Origin: Mytilus galloprovincialis | Taxonomy: Eukaryota > Mollusca > Bivalvia > Mytilida > Mytilidae | Direction of reading: 5' to 3' | Length of the DNA stretch: 64,000 nt | NCBI RefSeq assembly: GCF_965363235.1 | Contig: NC_134851.1 | Location: 50,782,833-50,846,832 of the forward strand | Shown here: piece after piece, positions 46,139 to 58,896 of the stretch | Layout: the number at the start of each line of letters is the position of its first letter | How positions within the stretch are numbered: position 1 is the first letter of the stretch | Notes under the pieces: generated by a model | The model's database searches: none | What the model saw: the letters and a program-made list of their open reading frames with translations, nothing else | Told to the model about the DNA's origin: nothing | Program-made: the position numbers and the translations under genes

Positions 46139-46613
46139 TATAATTCAATATATCAATATTACAGACTTTCTACTGTGCACTCATGTGTAAAACAAATATA
46201 GTTGTCCTATCACTCATATGTGAGAAAATCATGTGATAAAAAACTAAACTCCATAAGAGTGGTAAATATAAAAGTTAAGTCAAAGACCTAGTTTTTCAAT
46301 GAATTTTTACTAACTTATATCTTACATATTATGCGAATTTTTGACTTGTTTTTACATCTGGACCAACTGTCAATAGTGATAGTGATGCAACTTTCACTAA
46401 GGCAAATTTGAAAACTGATTGGTCTTTAAATGTTTAGGCACAACTGATGAGTCTTTTGTAGACAAAACACACTACTGGCATACACAATTTTAAGGCTGAT
46501 ATCTATGATGAGTTTACTGATAAAGTTTCACATTATTTTCCTTTTCACAGCAACAAGAACTGTCTTAAATGATCAGCAAGAAGATTAACCTTTGTTCATC
46601 ATAAATCTGTAGA

Positions 46614-49600
46614 TTATAAACCACATCCAGGCAACAAGGCAATAGTAACTGTTATATTATCCTTAGCTCCTGCTTGCAAGGCAGCCTGTACTAAATGTTC
46701 GGCCATAACTTTGGCAAACTCACGATGATATGTGTCCCTGGTGTGATTGGGATTTATAATTGACATTCTAGAGAATGCTGGGATTGATAAGTAATCTCCA
46801 TATGTTTCTATATCAGCCTCATTTCCAGATTCTCCATCTGAGTCACCCATGTGACTACCAATTTCAGTTTTCAGGTCTGCTTCAGTGTTTGGACTCTTAG
46901 TTTCAATTTTTCTAAGACGTTCATCAACGAGTGGTGATAACTGTCTTTCCTCCTCTTTTTCATCTATTGTGTTGTCATGGTGATGTTGCTTAGCAACAGA
47001 TGGTGAGAAATTTGAATGTGGTGTAGTAATATGTTGACTATTTATGTCTTCCATTAAAGGTTGGAGAGTAGTACTTATTTTACTTGGTACTGGAACAAAG
47101 TTGCTAGGCAACAACTAAAAAATAGAAGTAGAGAATACTGATATGAGAATTATATGTCCTTAGTGTGTTTACAATGTATTACCAACAATTCAAATAAAAA
47201 AACGTTTTTCATATTTCAAAACCTAAGTTTCAACTAAAAAGAACAAATAATTTTTTTTTCACATTATTAAAGGAAGTTGTATTTTAATCATAACATCTAG
47301 GAACACATAAATAAATTGTGGTCATTAAGATCCACATCAAAATTTATTATTTATAAAGAACTTTGTTTTTTCACTTGTTTTTCCTTTTCACATATTTTCC
47401 CCATCTTGTCAAAAGTGACAACATTTTAGGTTTGTGTGCTTACCTGCTTATTGCTGAAGCCTGAAAACTTAGTGGTGACTTCATTATTCTTTTCACCTTA
47501 CTTTATCTAACGTTATATATGTAGACAATTTATGATTAAAAAGACACTTTTAAATTCATTTTACTTTCCACAGAGTTTCACTGCAAGAGTTAGGAATTTA
47601 TCTCAGACACTTCCTATTGTTTTAAACATTCTTCAATAAACATACTTTATGGTTATAGTTTGATTTCATTATACCTTCAACAATAGAGATGTGGCCTCTT
47701 GTGGGGTGAACACTTCCCAGACTCCATGTGAAGCTAAAATAAGAAACTGTGCATACTGGTCTATCGGTACTGATGTGGTGTAGGGCTCTACTAGAACACA
47801 TTTCTTTAACTTTACATCACCATGGTTACCAAGTCCTCTTGTGGTACTTAAAACCCCATTTACTCTCTTTTCTTTTTTACTTTCACTTATATCGCCACCT
47901 GTCAATTATATAAAAATGTACAATGCACTACAAATATAACAATAGATCACTCTGAAAAGTGCTGTATACTGTAATTGGTAAAATAAAGCAAAGATCCGGA
48001 AAACTTAAAAACCTATTTCAGTAAGAATGCATGCACATACAAATAGGGGAATTTAGTCCACATCAAAGACAATTTCTGGTGCAAGTGTCCTTATACGACA
48101 TCCTTTTCTGATTGACAGGGGGTGTGTTTGGATATACGCCTGAGGCAGCCTATGGTTACCCATGGGTACCTATGGTTTAATATTTTGTGTATAAAATATC
48201 AAACCATAGGCTGCCTCAGGCGTATATCCAAACACCCCCAGGGCTTAATTAAGCTATAACAGTCATTTTATTGAGTTTTGTACTTTTTGGATGAATTTTG
48301 GTTGTGTGATTTTATCATTTCAATAATATGGACATGTGATCCACTGGAGACCACCCAAGGTCAATGATGTAAACAGATATAAGTCAGTCTATGACCTTCA
48401 ACAGTGAGAAAAACTGATACTGTATATATGACTATTGTAAGCCCTGGCATGACAAAATGTGAAACAAATGAAATTGGAAAACCAATAGCCTGATCAATTC
48501 TAAAACATTAAACAAAAAACAAATATGACAGACAGCAACCAACAACAACCAAACAGTAACAAATTCCATACTTGGGACAAGCACATAAAGAATGTAGCAG
48601 GGTTAATGATGTTTGTGAGTGCTCAGCCCTCCCCTAAATATAGAACAGTGGTGAAAGAGCACAACATAGTATAAGGTGTTACATATTTTTTAACCAACAA
48701 GTAAATAATCTCATCAGAAGTTTTGGCATTAAATCTCAATCTTATACTAAATTGGGATGATACTACAGTACATTGCTCTTTTGTATGTACTTTTCTTGTG
48801 TCCATGACAGAATAACTGTTAATTTCATTATACAATCCTATCTTTCTCCAAAAATAATTCTGTGACATATCATTAAACCATGGAAAAAGTGAAATCAAAT
48901 TCTTCGTTGTAGCATTGCCATGATCTTGTGTTCATGTAAGTATAGTTATATATCTCTCATATCTATTTCTCTTTTGTTGATACAAGGAAAGTAAGACTGT
49001 TATATACAAACCTGCTTTGATGACTCTTTTTAATTCCTTTTCATTATTTGGTGTATGTTCTCTTGTTATCCTGTAAGGCTGATTACCTCTTACTAAAACA
49101 CAATGGACATTCCCTGAAAAATAGTGGAGAATACAAATGATTTATACTAATTATTGTAACATTTAGAAATCCACAAAATCATATTACTAGACCTTTGCAA
49201 TGTTTGGTTGCAGACCTGTTTGTTTTTGATGATCATAAATGTTTTTATGTAATTGGATTCCTAACATTTTGGTTTTGAGACTTTAGTTATACCTGATGAA
49301 GGTCATTCTTAAAAATGTGCATGCACACTATTCCATATAAAAAGTTATTTTTGCAGTTGTAAAATTCTGCAGTTGAGGTTGAAAATATTGAAAAAAAAGG
49401 ATATGAAATAAATACTTCAACATTTGATTTGCAAACTTCATGCACATATTTGTTACATAAAAAGTTTTTACGTACAGACAAAAGTGACAGTAAACCACAA
49501 ACCTGCATTAGCTAAATGTAAGAGACCAAGGGTCCTTGGTTCCTCATATCCTGAAGGTTTATGTGATGTATCACCTTCTTCCTGACTTTCACCATCTTCC

Positions 49601-52600
49601 TCTTTCACAGGGGAGATAACCCAATCTCTATCTACTTTATTTGGGTCCATACGGTGCAGTATCAAGGTCGTAGCAGAACATCCACTCCATCTCACCCTGG
49701 AACACTCATCCTTTCCATATGACAGCAAAATGTCTAAAAGTTGGTAGGATTTTTTAAAAGCTTCTTCCATTTTAATAGACATTGGTGGTTTAGGTTGTTT
49801 TTTGTTCCTTGGAGTTTTCTCCCCACCAAGTGACTTCTCATAATCAGATTTTTCTTCTTCTATTGGTATCAGCTGCTCTTTGCTCCTCTCAGATTCTAAA
49901 GCTTTAGATGAACGGCCAGATCGTGGTGTCATCATATCATCATATTTTGTTTCACAAAGTTTGATAATTTGATCAACAATGTTCATACTTCCCTCATATA
50001 GTACTTCCCTCTCACTTTCTTTTGTTGTTGGTCTATCAAATTTATAGTTAGATAAATCCTCCATATTGTCGGCCATATTTTCTGCCTTGGTTGAAGTAGT
50101 TTTGGGGTCAAATTTCTTCATTTCATTTAACAGCATATGATGGAGTTCAGAGGCAGCAACATCTGATGCAAATCTTCCATGATATCCGTCATAGACGGCC
50201 ATGAAACATTTATCGTTATCATCACCAAACGAATCTTGATAGACTTTTGTATCCTCCATCTGGTTCTTCCAGCGACTGTTTCCATGGGAGCAAAAGCCAA
50301 CAGCATAAACACAATCCGGACTACAGTTCAATGCTGAACCGTTTACATGTACATCCAGGTCCTCTCTCATCTGCTGTAACTGTGCTAAAGTTCCATCCAT
50401 GTCATTTTTTAAATATTCATAAGCTTCGTTTATCTTCTGAATTTCTCTAGGTTCAATGTGGTTTCCTAAACTAGCTGCAGTCTGCTTCATTTTTCTCAAT
50501 ATTACATTTCTTCTTTTCAGCAGCATTTCTATATTTTGTGGCCTTGGCAACTTTTTGCCATATTTCATGGTTGCTAGGGCTTTATGGTACTTCCTGTGTT
50601 CTTGGAGATGTAGGAGGTGGACATAGTCCTGACATTTTTCACAAAGAATTGTAATATCAGGAGTTGTCTCCCCATCTGGAAGATTTGTCTGTGGTGTATC
50701 TATCAAAAGAAATAATATCAATTTTAGGTTATATACATTTTTATTTTAATACTTTTTTAAATAAATGAATGTTGCATATATATAAAAAAAAATGTATAAA
50801 TCATATCCTTAGAAGGAATATGAGACAAATTAAAAAATGAAAACTTTCATAGATAGAACCAATCTTAAATACAATCACATCATTTGTCTTTAGAAAAATA
50901 AAACTATTTAATTTGGTTATAAAATAATTGTTTGATGAAAGAAATGGAGCCATTTAGCACTTTATAGATAAAACGCAGAATTTATTGATAATCTCCCAGT
51001 AAAATGTAGAAGGATATAGCTTTTGAATTTTGCATAACCTATTTATTCATTTGGAAATCTTTTAGATTAAATAATGGGAGATAATCCATTATTTCCTAAT
51101 ATATATTTTTGAAAAGCAAATGTGGACTTTTTCTCTTGGAGTCAAGAATTTAAAAAAAAACCTTTATAACCACAGCATGAAATGCATCAGACATGAAATT
51201 AAAATATGATCGACAAATTAACTGGTGCCTACAGATATTACAAATGTAATAAAATCAACAACAACAATGTATTTGAATTTCATCATAGTCAATAATATGA
51301 CTATTCAACCAGGAAAAGTATAAAATTAAAAATTAAATGATTGAACAAATATACCTAAAAAAAAAAAAAACAACATGCGTTTCTCGGATAATGATATATT
51401 TATTGTATTAAAGTTTTAATCAACAAATTATAAGTTCAATATCTAAAAACTTCAAACTATATGTAACATGCATATTTGTAGCTGCTTGTGTTTTATTGAT
51501 CAGACTAAGTACATTCACAATGACATGCACCACATGCAGTTATTCAGTTTAATGCAGTCTATATGTTTATGAAAACCAAATCTCATTTAGTAAATGTCCA
51601 TACTTTATACTGACACCAACATTAGTCAGAAATCTACAGTAGTTATCTCTCTTTGACTTAAGAACCACATTGAAATGGATGAACTCAAATAAATCATCGC
51701 CACCTTGTAATCAATGTATTCAACAAAAATTATGGACACCTTAAAACTAACTTTTCAGGTGTAGCCATAATATTTTTCATAATTAACATTCAGCAACATA
51801 GTCATGAAATGAACTTGTAGTCATGTTATTGAATAAAGGCTTTTCCAGAAGTAATTGTATGAGGTGGAAAGAAGGCACTTTTATTAAAATTTGATGGGTG
51901 GTGGTTATTTAAGAAAGATTGCTTTAACATTTAAATGACCCCCCCCCCCCCCCCCCCCATACATTTATTTTTGGTACAGCCCTAATTACAACATCTAATT
52001 TGCTTAAACGCTAAAATAATTAATCCACTTACTAATTTTACAATGATTCATAAAGTAATAGTTCTTTATGACATTGTTAAGCATATTCTGTCAGGGTATT
52101 CATATAACATTCTTGTAATGATTTTCATTATAAAATGTGACAATTCAGAAAATGTGAGTATATTGTTTTCACTTAAAAGCTTTCTTTTGTAAAACAAATT
52201 CCATTTAAAAAATTCTAAATGGTGAAAAATCCTTATCAAATATGATGATATGGGGCAAATAAACTAAAATTAAACATAAAATAAGGAAATTTTCTTTTTC
52301 AAACATGAATAAAACATTTGCAATACTATTTACTATTAAAGCAAGTCTAACATTCCATTGCTTGGTTACTCTTAGTGTGTTATTCTATTTCCTGCAACTA
52401 TAATTTTAGATAAAAGCATTTCATGAATACATAGATCATTTTTAGTCAAACATAATACCTTCAACTTAATAATATCTCTTCCTTTCACACTGAGCTGTTG
52501 TATTATTATAGACAAAATCAATCCCAAACAAATTCTGTTTCATTTAATTTTTTTCAGCAATTGATGCAATTTTTCTTTTATCACAATGTGTTTTCTCAAA

Positions 52601-55014
52601 ATCTAAATATCTTTTATTGTGCTGCCTTTCTTTTAAATAAAAGAAATTTAAGAATATTTAATATATTTTCAAAGGTCTGATTCAGAGTTCCAATCCTTAT
52701 AAATGGTTTATATTATATCTTTGCAGTCTCTTATTTTACAAGACCAAGACAGGACATCAGTGCAAAACAATCATTGTTAACTTTTACATTTACTGACTGC
52801 ACATACTAAGAAATATATATATCGAATAAGGATGACCTCTTTTATACAACAGCTCAGACTTGACACCTATAAGCCTCTTCAGTCAATCCATGTTTACAGC
52901 AACCAATATTTAAACAGCACTTCTAACTTTTTTTATATATATTCTTTTCTAAATAAATCTTTTTTATCATTTATACATTTTGAGTACCTCATTAAAATTA
53001 TATATTTTTCAGCCATTTAGACAGAATTATAACTGTCTATGACTGCACAAAATTCAAGCAGAACAAATTTGTGTAAAGCAATGCAAATATCTATCCATTG
53101 ACATCAAACTTTTTTCAGTAATCAAGTTTCTCCCCTTTTCTATTGGTTGCTATGGATATCTTAAGATGCCTTTCATTGTAAAAACTTACTCTTGTGCTGT
53201 TTAACCACTGGATGTTTGCCCATAAAATTAAGTGAAATAAAATCTTAAACCATAAAATATTTTGCTTTTTTCCTTTTTTAATATCATATATCAAAGACAA
53301 AATTGTATTATGACAACACATACACAACATTGTCACTTTTGAAGAACAATGATAATATTTCAATATTTTTTATCTCAATATTATTTTCTTTCTTAATATA
53401 TCTCTTATTTCAAGAATTAACACTATAAAACAAAGTTCTTTTTCTCAGTAAATATCACAAATGTGCATATTTAACAATCTTTGAGCCAATGATTGCTCTA
53501 TACCATTACCAAAATAAGAATGTAACTCAGTGTCCACTAAGCTATTTGAGTAAACCATAAATTAACAAAAATGTTACCTCCTGATACAATGGCCACAGCT
53601 GCATGTTGTAAAGATAAATGAGTTTAGTTTAACTAATTATAAGGTTGTGTTGATCAATATCAAATTCCTTTATAATTTTACATATGGGAAATAACTCTAT
53701 TATTATTATTATTGTCATCCTCCCTAATGTTATTTTATTTGTTACAAAACTTTCTTTTTTAAAATTTCAAATTGACTAGACGAAAATGAGACACTTTTTC
53801 AGATATATATATATAACATTTCATGAACAGTCTTTGTATCTTCATGTTTGGTTCCAATGAATAATGATTTATTTAATAGCAAATAACTTTTGAAGATGAA
53901 AAAATAGCTGTCCATCTGGAACAGCAGGAAAAAAGTACCAACATAATAATTATAATACTCATAAAATAATAAGCTTAGTAAGATTAATATACTTTGTAAG
54001 TATAAGCACCTAAATTTATTTAGTTGTTAGTTTTAAAATGATACCTTGATGTCTGTAGGCTAAGAAGAGAGTTTCCAATTCATGATTTATTTTAATACAA
54101 ATTTCATAAACATATGAAATAATTTTAAACATTATTTTTTTATCAAAATTATCAGTTTTAAATAATATTTTGATAAAAAGTAACTTTTTTGGGGAGATTG
54201 ATACCACAAGAAAAATTCTGCCATCTTTTTTCAAACAATTTACCAAAAATAGAAATTCAATACCAATATCAATGACAAATCTATATAAACCACAGGTTGC
54301 ACTAAATTATTCAAATTTCAATGGAAAAAGCATATGATAAAGATTAATATTGCATTTACAAATATGTTCAGACAAAGTAAAATACAAAAATACTGAACTC
54401 CTAAGGGAAATTCTACAGGAAAGTCCCTAAAGAAATGACAGATCATAACAGCATATTCCTATCTGTATAAAGCAGAAAACATCATAAACAAATATGACAT
54501 TTTTGTGCACAAAATGTATTGTGACCTGATTAGCTTTTTCTTCATCCTTTTCTCTGTCCCCAATGGGACTTTCTCTCATTTTCTTTACATATTTTAGCAT
54601 GGAACATACCACACAGCAAACACAGGAATCATATACAATTAACAATAAAATATATCCTTATTTAGTTTTCATATGTTCCATTTATGAACATACATGTACC
54701 ATATGTGTCTTAATACAGCAGATCTAGTTATCATAGATAGAACCAAAGTCCTACTAACAAGGAGGTTAGTGTGTGGTATGTTAATAGCATCATGTTGGCC
54801 CTAAATTGATCTGTATGACTGCTTTTTTATCATTTCACAAAATTCTTGTCTCCCTATAAAGTTACATCATTTTATGATTACCTGATCTGTTGACATTATG
54901 TCCCTGAAGACCCTGTGTTGGTCCATCTAAAATGTCTATAGACTCCTCTTCCTCTTCTTCCTCATCAGCTTGTGTGGCCTGATGATATTCTACTGACCCA
55001 GATTCAGATGTCAT
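46614..55014 (-). CDS. PP2D1: PP2C-like domain-containing protein 1, probable pseudophosphatase
   Basis: PP2C-fold protein related to vertebrate PP2D1, function largely unknown. Exons in transcript order: 55014-54882, 50699-49503, 49113-49012, 47898-47675, 47114-46614; phases match and give 718 residues (human about 630). The N-terminus is acidic (a run of seven Glu near 19-25). A C2H2-like finger (CEKC...HLQEHRKYH, about 64-83) and a charged helical region follow. PP2C motifs: RWKNQMED (187-194), DGYHG for DGHGG (215-219), GCSATTL for the GSTA motif, RVNGVLSTTRGLGN (489-502), LASHGVWE (532-539) and AKDNITV (702-708). Asp is kept at D194, D215 and D704. It is replaced by Asn at G-N445-V (usual GDS), by N502 in the usual RxxGD, and by H535 in the usual LASDG. 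Loss of H535's metal ligand predicts little or no catalysis. About 100 Ser/Glu-rich residues are inserted before the last motif. An acceptor-like TTTTAG just before the ATG suggests a separate 5' leader exon. Confidence 0.92.
48118..48239. mobile_element. Hairpin element in PP2D1 intron 3
   Basis: Left arm GGGGGTGTGTTTGGATATAC, then GCCTGAGGCAGCCTATGGTT, and its reverse complement at the right end. The left arm also has a small internal duplication around CCTATGGTTACCCATGGGTA. A foldback MITE is the simplest reading. About 100 bp further right, 48345-48580 carries a worn piece of the GATGTGGTATGA repeat. Confidence 0.8.
50700..54881 (-). other. PP2D1 intron 1, nothing else seen
   Basis: A 4.2-kb A+T-rich intron. 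It holds simple sequence runs, including C20 at 51939-51958 and a short ATT repeat near 53700. I see no exon, RNA gene or clear transposon in it. Confidence 0.6.
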
Positions 55015-55864
55015 TTCTACTAAAACAAAAAGTTGTAACATGAACAAATGTAAACATTGTAGGGATAATTGTCTTCATCTGTATTTAACATTGATTTTAT
55101 TTTCAAAACACTATTGGGTCCACAATCCTATACATCCAGTGGATAATTATAATATTATTGCATTACACAAGGTCCTGGTTTTCTCTTACTGGTCATAAAT
55201 CTGTTGGAGGTGAATAGTCAAACTGATTGATATTTTTTTGTCTGGAAAAACATGGTTGGTTTATCTCTTAGAAGAAATTAGTCTTTGAACTATGATTCTC
55301 TATAATTTTGTCAATGCAAACTAGGTTTTTATTTCAAACTCGTATTGACAATTTCAAACGCCTTTATGACGTCATTTACCAGATAGATTAGGCGTGCCAG
55401 TATCTCTGCTCTTTCAAAGTTTCAAGCACTTTCAGAATCATCATTCTGCAGGGTAGTTTAGAAATAATTCATGTTATGTTAATATGTTATCTTAATTCCC
55501 TTACCACTTAAGGGTGACCAACTTATTAGATTTTAATTTTCCAAATATTTTGTGCACTACAAGACCAAACATGTGTTGGAAGTAAGGATGCCTACATTTT
55601 AGTCATATGGTGATCAAAGTCAGATGATAGTTTCAACTAACTACTATATGATGCCGTATCCCAAAACTGCCCTATACTATAGACTAGTTTGAATGCGCCA
55701 TACACCAGTGACTTTATCGCTATTTGTCCACCATTACTGGACATCACACAGGTTCCCGTAAAATTTTGACGTCATAATACAAAATATCTGACGCCACAAT
55801 GAAAAAGTGATTGTTGTATGACATCAATAGTTCAAAAGGGACCGATTCTCGGGTCAGCATGAAT
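55015..55864. other. PP2D1 upstream region
   Basis: Expected to hold the PP2D1 promoter and leader exon, but neither can be fixed from sequence. From about 55750 a repeat with TTTTGACGTCATAATACAAA and TCTGACGCCACAATG-AAAAGTGA begins. It resembles stretches near 31290 and, inverted, near 19340. Confidence 0.4.
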
Positions 55865-55906
55865 AGTGATAAGGTGCATGTATTCTTACTGCTAATGTAA
55901 CAATAT
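55865..55906 (+). repeat. Direct repeat left of the 2.1-kb TIR element
   Basis: AGTGATAAGGTGCATGTATT continuing to AACAATAT is repeated at 58014-58055. The second copy is followed by ATCTTGTCTATCTACAT, which also follows the element at 57980-58003. The locus was therefore a tandem duplication into one copy of which the element inserted. Confidence 0.75.
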
Positions 55907-55907
55907 A

Positions 55908-57979
55908 GGCAGTGTCTGCACGTACCCGCTTTCTGGTACGAATAGTCAAATTGCAATACATAGGCTACGCGTACGCATATCCCGTTTTATAATGAACATC
56001 GGATCGGGAATGAAACGTGAAAAATGTACGAAATTTGTCACAATTAATGAATAATTAATTAAAACTACTGGGAAGTTTTATAAATATTTATATATAGGTA
56101 AGTGAACAGTTTTTCTCAGTTAATAAATATTCTTAAATTGGAAGAGAGTGATCATGATATACATGAAGGGAAGACATTTCAAAGTTATCTATCATGAATT
56201 GGAACAATTTGTTCAAAACTATCAGTCGAGAACTAGAAACACAAAAATTAAAGAGGAATTAAAGTTTGACAGAAAATAAATTGAAATATGTGCCAACACA
56301 ATCCTTTTGGATATGTATGAATCTTTTAAAATTGGTTTAATTTTACATTATTACTTGATTCTTTAATTTTTGTATAGACATCAAAGCTTTAATTTTAGTA
56401 GTTGAAGATGTTTAAATTTTCAGTTTCTGTTTTACATTTTACTAAGAAGATTATTTTTAAATCTCATATGGGTACTTTCAAATTCAGTAAAATTTAATTC
56501 TTTAAATTTGCATTTATATTTTATAATAGTATCATGTTATTCTTTTACAGGAACTGTACAGTTTCATGTTCCATCAGTGTCTGTGCATTTAATTCAGGGG
56601 CGGATCCAGGATTTTCAGTTAGAGGGGGCGCAAATTTAAATTAAAAATCGAAATTATTGAAATATTCTTTATGAGAGGGTGCAATGTAGATATCTTGCCA
56701 AGCGTAGTGAGAGATAAATATTTTGTGGTAAAATTAGCGAGAAATTAAAGTTTCAAGCTAAACCCGCATAAATCCACCCCTTACAATCTTCAATCACCTA
56801 ATTAACAAGAAATCTGCGAGCTTCTATTGATTGACTCAATAATAGCTCACCAACCAATATAAGATTTCGAAAAAAAAAAATTCTACTTTTGCCAGCGATT
56901 TTTAATTGCCTTTTCTTAATTTTTCTCTTTTTTTTCCGGAGGTCGTGTCAAAATTTTTATATACATTTTTACCGCAAAACAGTAAAATCAGATTGAGGTC
57001 CTTGCGAAGATATGTTTATTTTCGTGGGATCCTATGTAATACGGTAGTACGGGTTGGGGCCTTTACCGTGTATGTATGCTTCAGCAAACTTTACAGGTTG
57101 AAAGTAAGAAACATATTGATATCATACAGAGATATTAAATAATGATACAAATTAATAAACTGACTTTCGCTTGAACCAGTATTCCTATATTTCATTAAGA
57201 AAGAATTTAAACAGGACTGTTTTATTGGCCGTGCCATGATGAAATAACCAACCCAACCGCGGGTAGGACACTTTCGCCTTCTTCGTGGGAAAGTGAGGTA
57301 CGGATGTTTTTGAACTTCGATTATCCAAGAAATTGTTTATAAAATCCGCAACTAACCTGTCACAATTGTTTTATTTGAACTGCTAAAAGCCTATGATATT
57401 TTTTCACCAAACACAGTACCGCGTTTGACACCTTTCTTTGAAGTATAATATATTTATAGAACTTATAAATAAACCGTAAGTCAGTTTATTAGTAAATCAC
57501 GTTGATTCTGTTAAACTTATTGTTTTATATATAGTTCTTTGAATGTTAAATAGATGCAATGCGACGACATTAATATTCGTCGTCTGTTCAGATACTTTAT
57601 TCAGCTGAGGACAACCCATGCTTTGCAAATTTTAGGGGGCGCACGCCCGCCACGCCCCCGCCTAAATCCGCCCCTGTAATTTGCAATGTTTATTATGTAT
57701 TATTATCTATTAAATACAATTTGAAAATTGTATTTTTCATACTCTTCACTCGTTCTACACGAAATCCCCAAATTATCGATAATTTCCGTTTATATTTCAC
57801 GTTTCATTCCTGATCCGATGGCATTTTATTAGAAACCCGGATGCTGAGTCTGGCCACCCGCTGATTGATACTTCGACACAAACAGCAGGGGTCTAGTTTA
57901 ACCCAGGTTTGGGTACGCCTAGCCTATGAATGGCAATTTGACTATTTGTACCCGCATGGGGGTACGTGCAGACACTGCC
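55908..57979. mobile_element. 2.1-kb terminal-inverted-repeat element, Mutator-like target duplication
   Basis: Ends are GGCAGTGTCTGCACGTACC and its exact reverse complement. The similarity continues inward (AATAGTCAAATTGC, CATAGGCTA, ATCGGATC-GGAATGAAACGTG) for more than 100 bp. It is bounded by a 9-bp direct repeat AACAATATA (55899-55907 and 57980-57988), the length typical of Mutator-like insertions. No transposase frame is visible. A second element is nested inside at 56595-57676. Confidence 0.75.
56595..57676. mobile_element. Nested element with CAGGGGCGGATCC ends
   Basis: Starts CAGGGGCGGATCCAGG and ends AAATCCGCCCCTG, an inverted pair seen at the ends of many animal hAT-like non-autonomous elements. 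TAATT flanks both sides. Related ends occur at 61632-61779 and at 63496. No coding sequence recognised. Confidence 0.65.
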
Positions 57980-58468
57980 AACAATATATCTTGTCTATCT
58001 ACATCAGCAGGAAGAGTGATAAGGTGCATGTATTCTTACTGCTAATGTAACAATATATCTTGTCTATCTACATGACTTAAATTGCCAGATTTGTTTACAA
58101 ACAAAAATTCAGAACAATATGTTGATTTATAAAATATGTGGTTTCGACTTATGAAGCCGAACACTCACTTCCGAACAGTCGAAGGTGATTCACAGCCACA
58201 GGCATGACAGGCACAGCTAGGTGCTTGGCAAAATCATGCATGCAGATTTGTGTTGCACATTAATTTAATCATTTGAATGAGATAAAGACAACAAACGTTT
58301 GAATATACATAGATAGTTATTGCGTTATTTACTGGGAAATCTAGATGTAAGATTTGATGAAAAAGTGTTCAGCTTCTCGTCGTCAGTGTAAACAAAGCAA
58401 AGTAAGTATTTCTAATTTAAGAACCATCCCGGTGCATAATCGGTCTATTTTCCGGAGTTCAGCTTTCA

Positions 58469-58680
58469 GGTGTAACACCACTAATTCGAAGTTCCGGGAA
58501 CCAGTTCTTTCTTATATGCCATTAAATGTATGTTGATTTTTTCAGTACAAGACACCATAAAGTGTTGCTTTGAAATGCAATGATTGCCACTTTATTTGAA
58601 CTTAAAACAAGAGAGGTGTGCCTGCTTGAAATGGAGGAATTTAACATAGAAAGCAATGGGACCATGAATTAGTGGTGTAC
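58469..58680. mobile_element. MITE with ACACCACTAATT ends, short copy
   Basis: Begins GGTGTAACACCACTAATT and ends AATTAGTGGTGTAC. Shares long blocks with 61814-62287, for example TATGCCATTAAATGTATGTT and CAAGAGAGGTGTGCCTGCTT. It lacks about 260 bp of the longer copy next to the left end, so it looks internally deleted. Confidence 0.75.
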
Positions 58681-58896
58681 TTCCTATTACAGACAATCAT
58701 CAGAAATCCATTTTTTAGAAGTTGTACCTATTCAAATGAAAATAAGTCAAATTTGATGTTAGTAATCATGTTTAATCATCTTTTTTTGGTGAAACATCCT
58801 GTTTATGGGAAATTTAAGCTCTTAAATTGGTATACTCAAGTATTTTAGCCTTTTATGGTCATACAACATGCATGCAGTTAAGACTTGACTCCAAGC

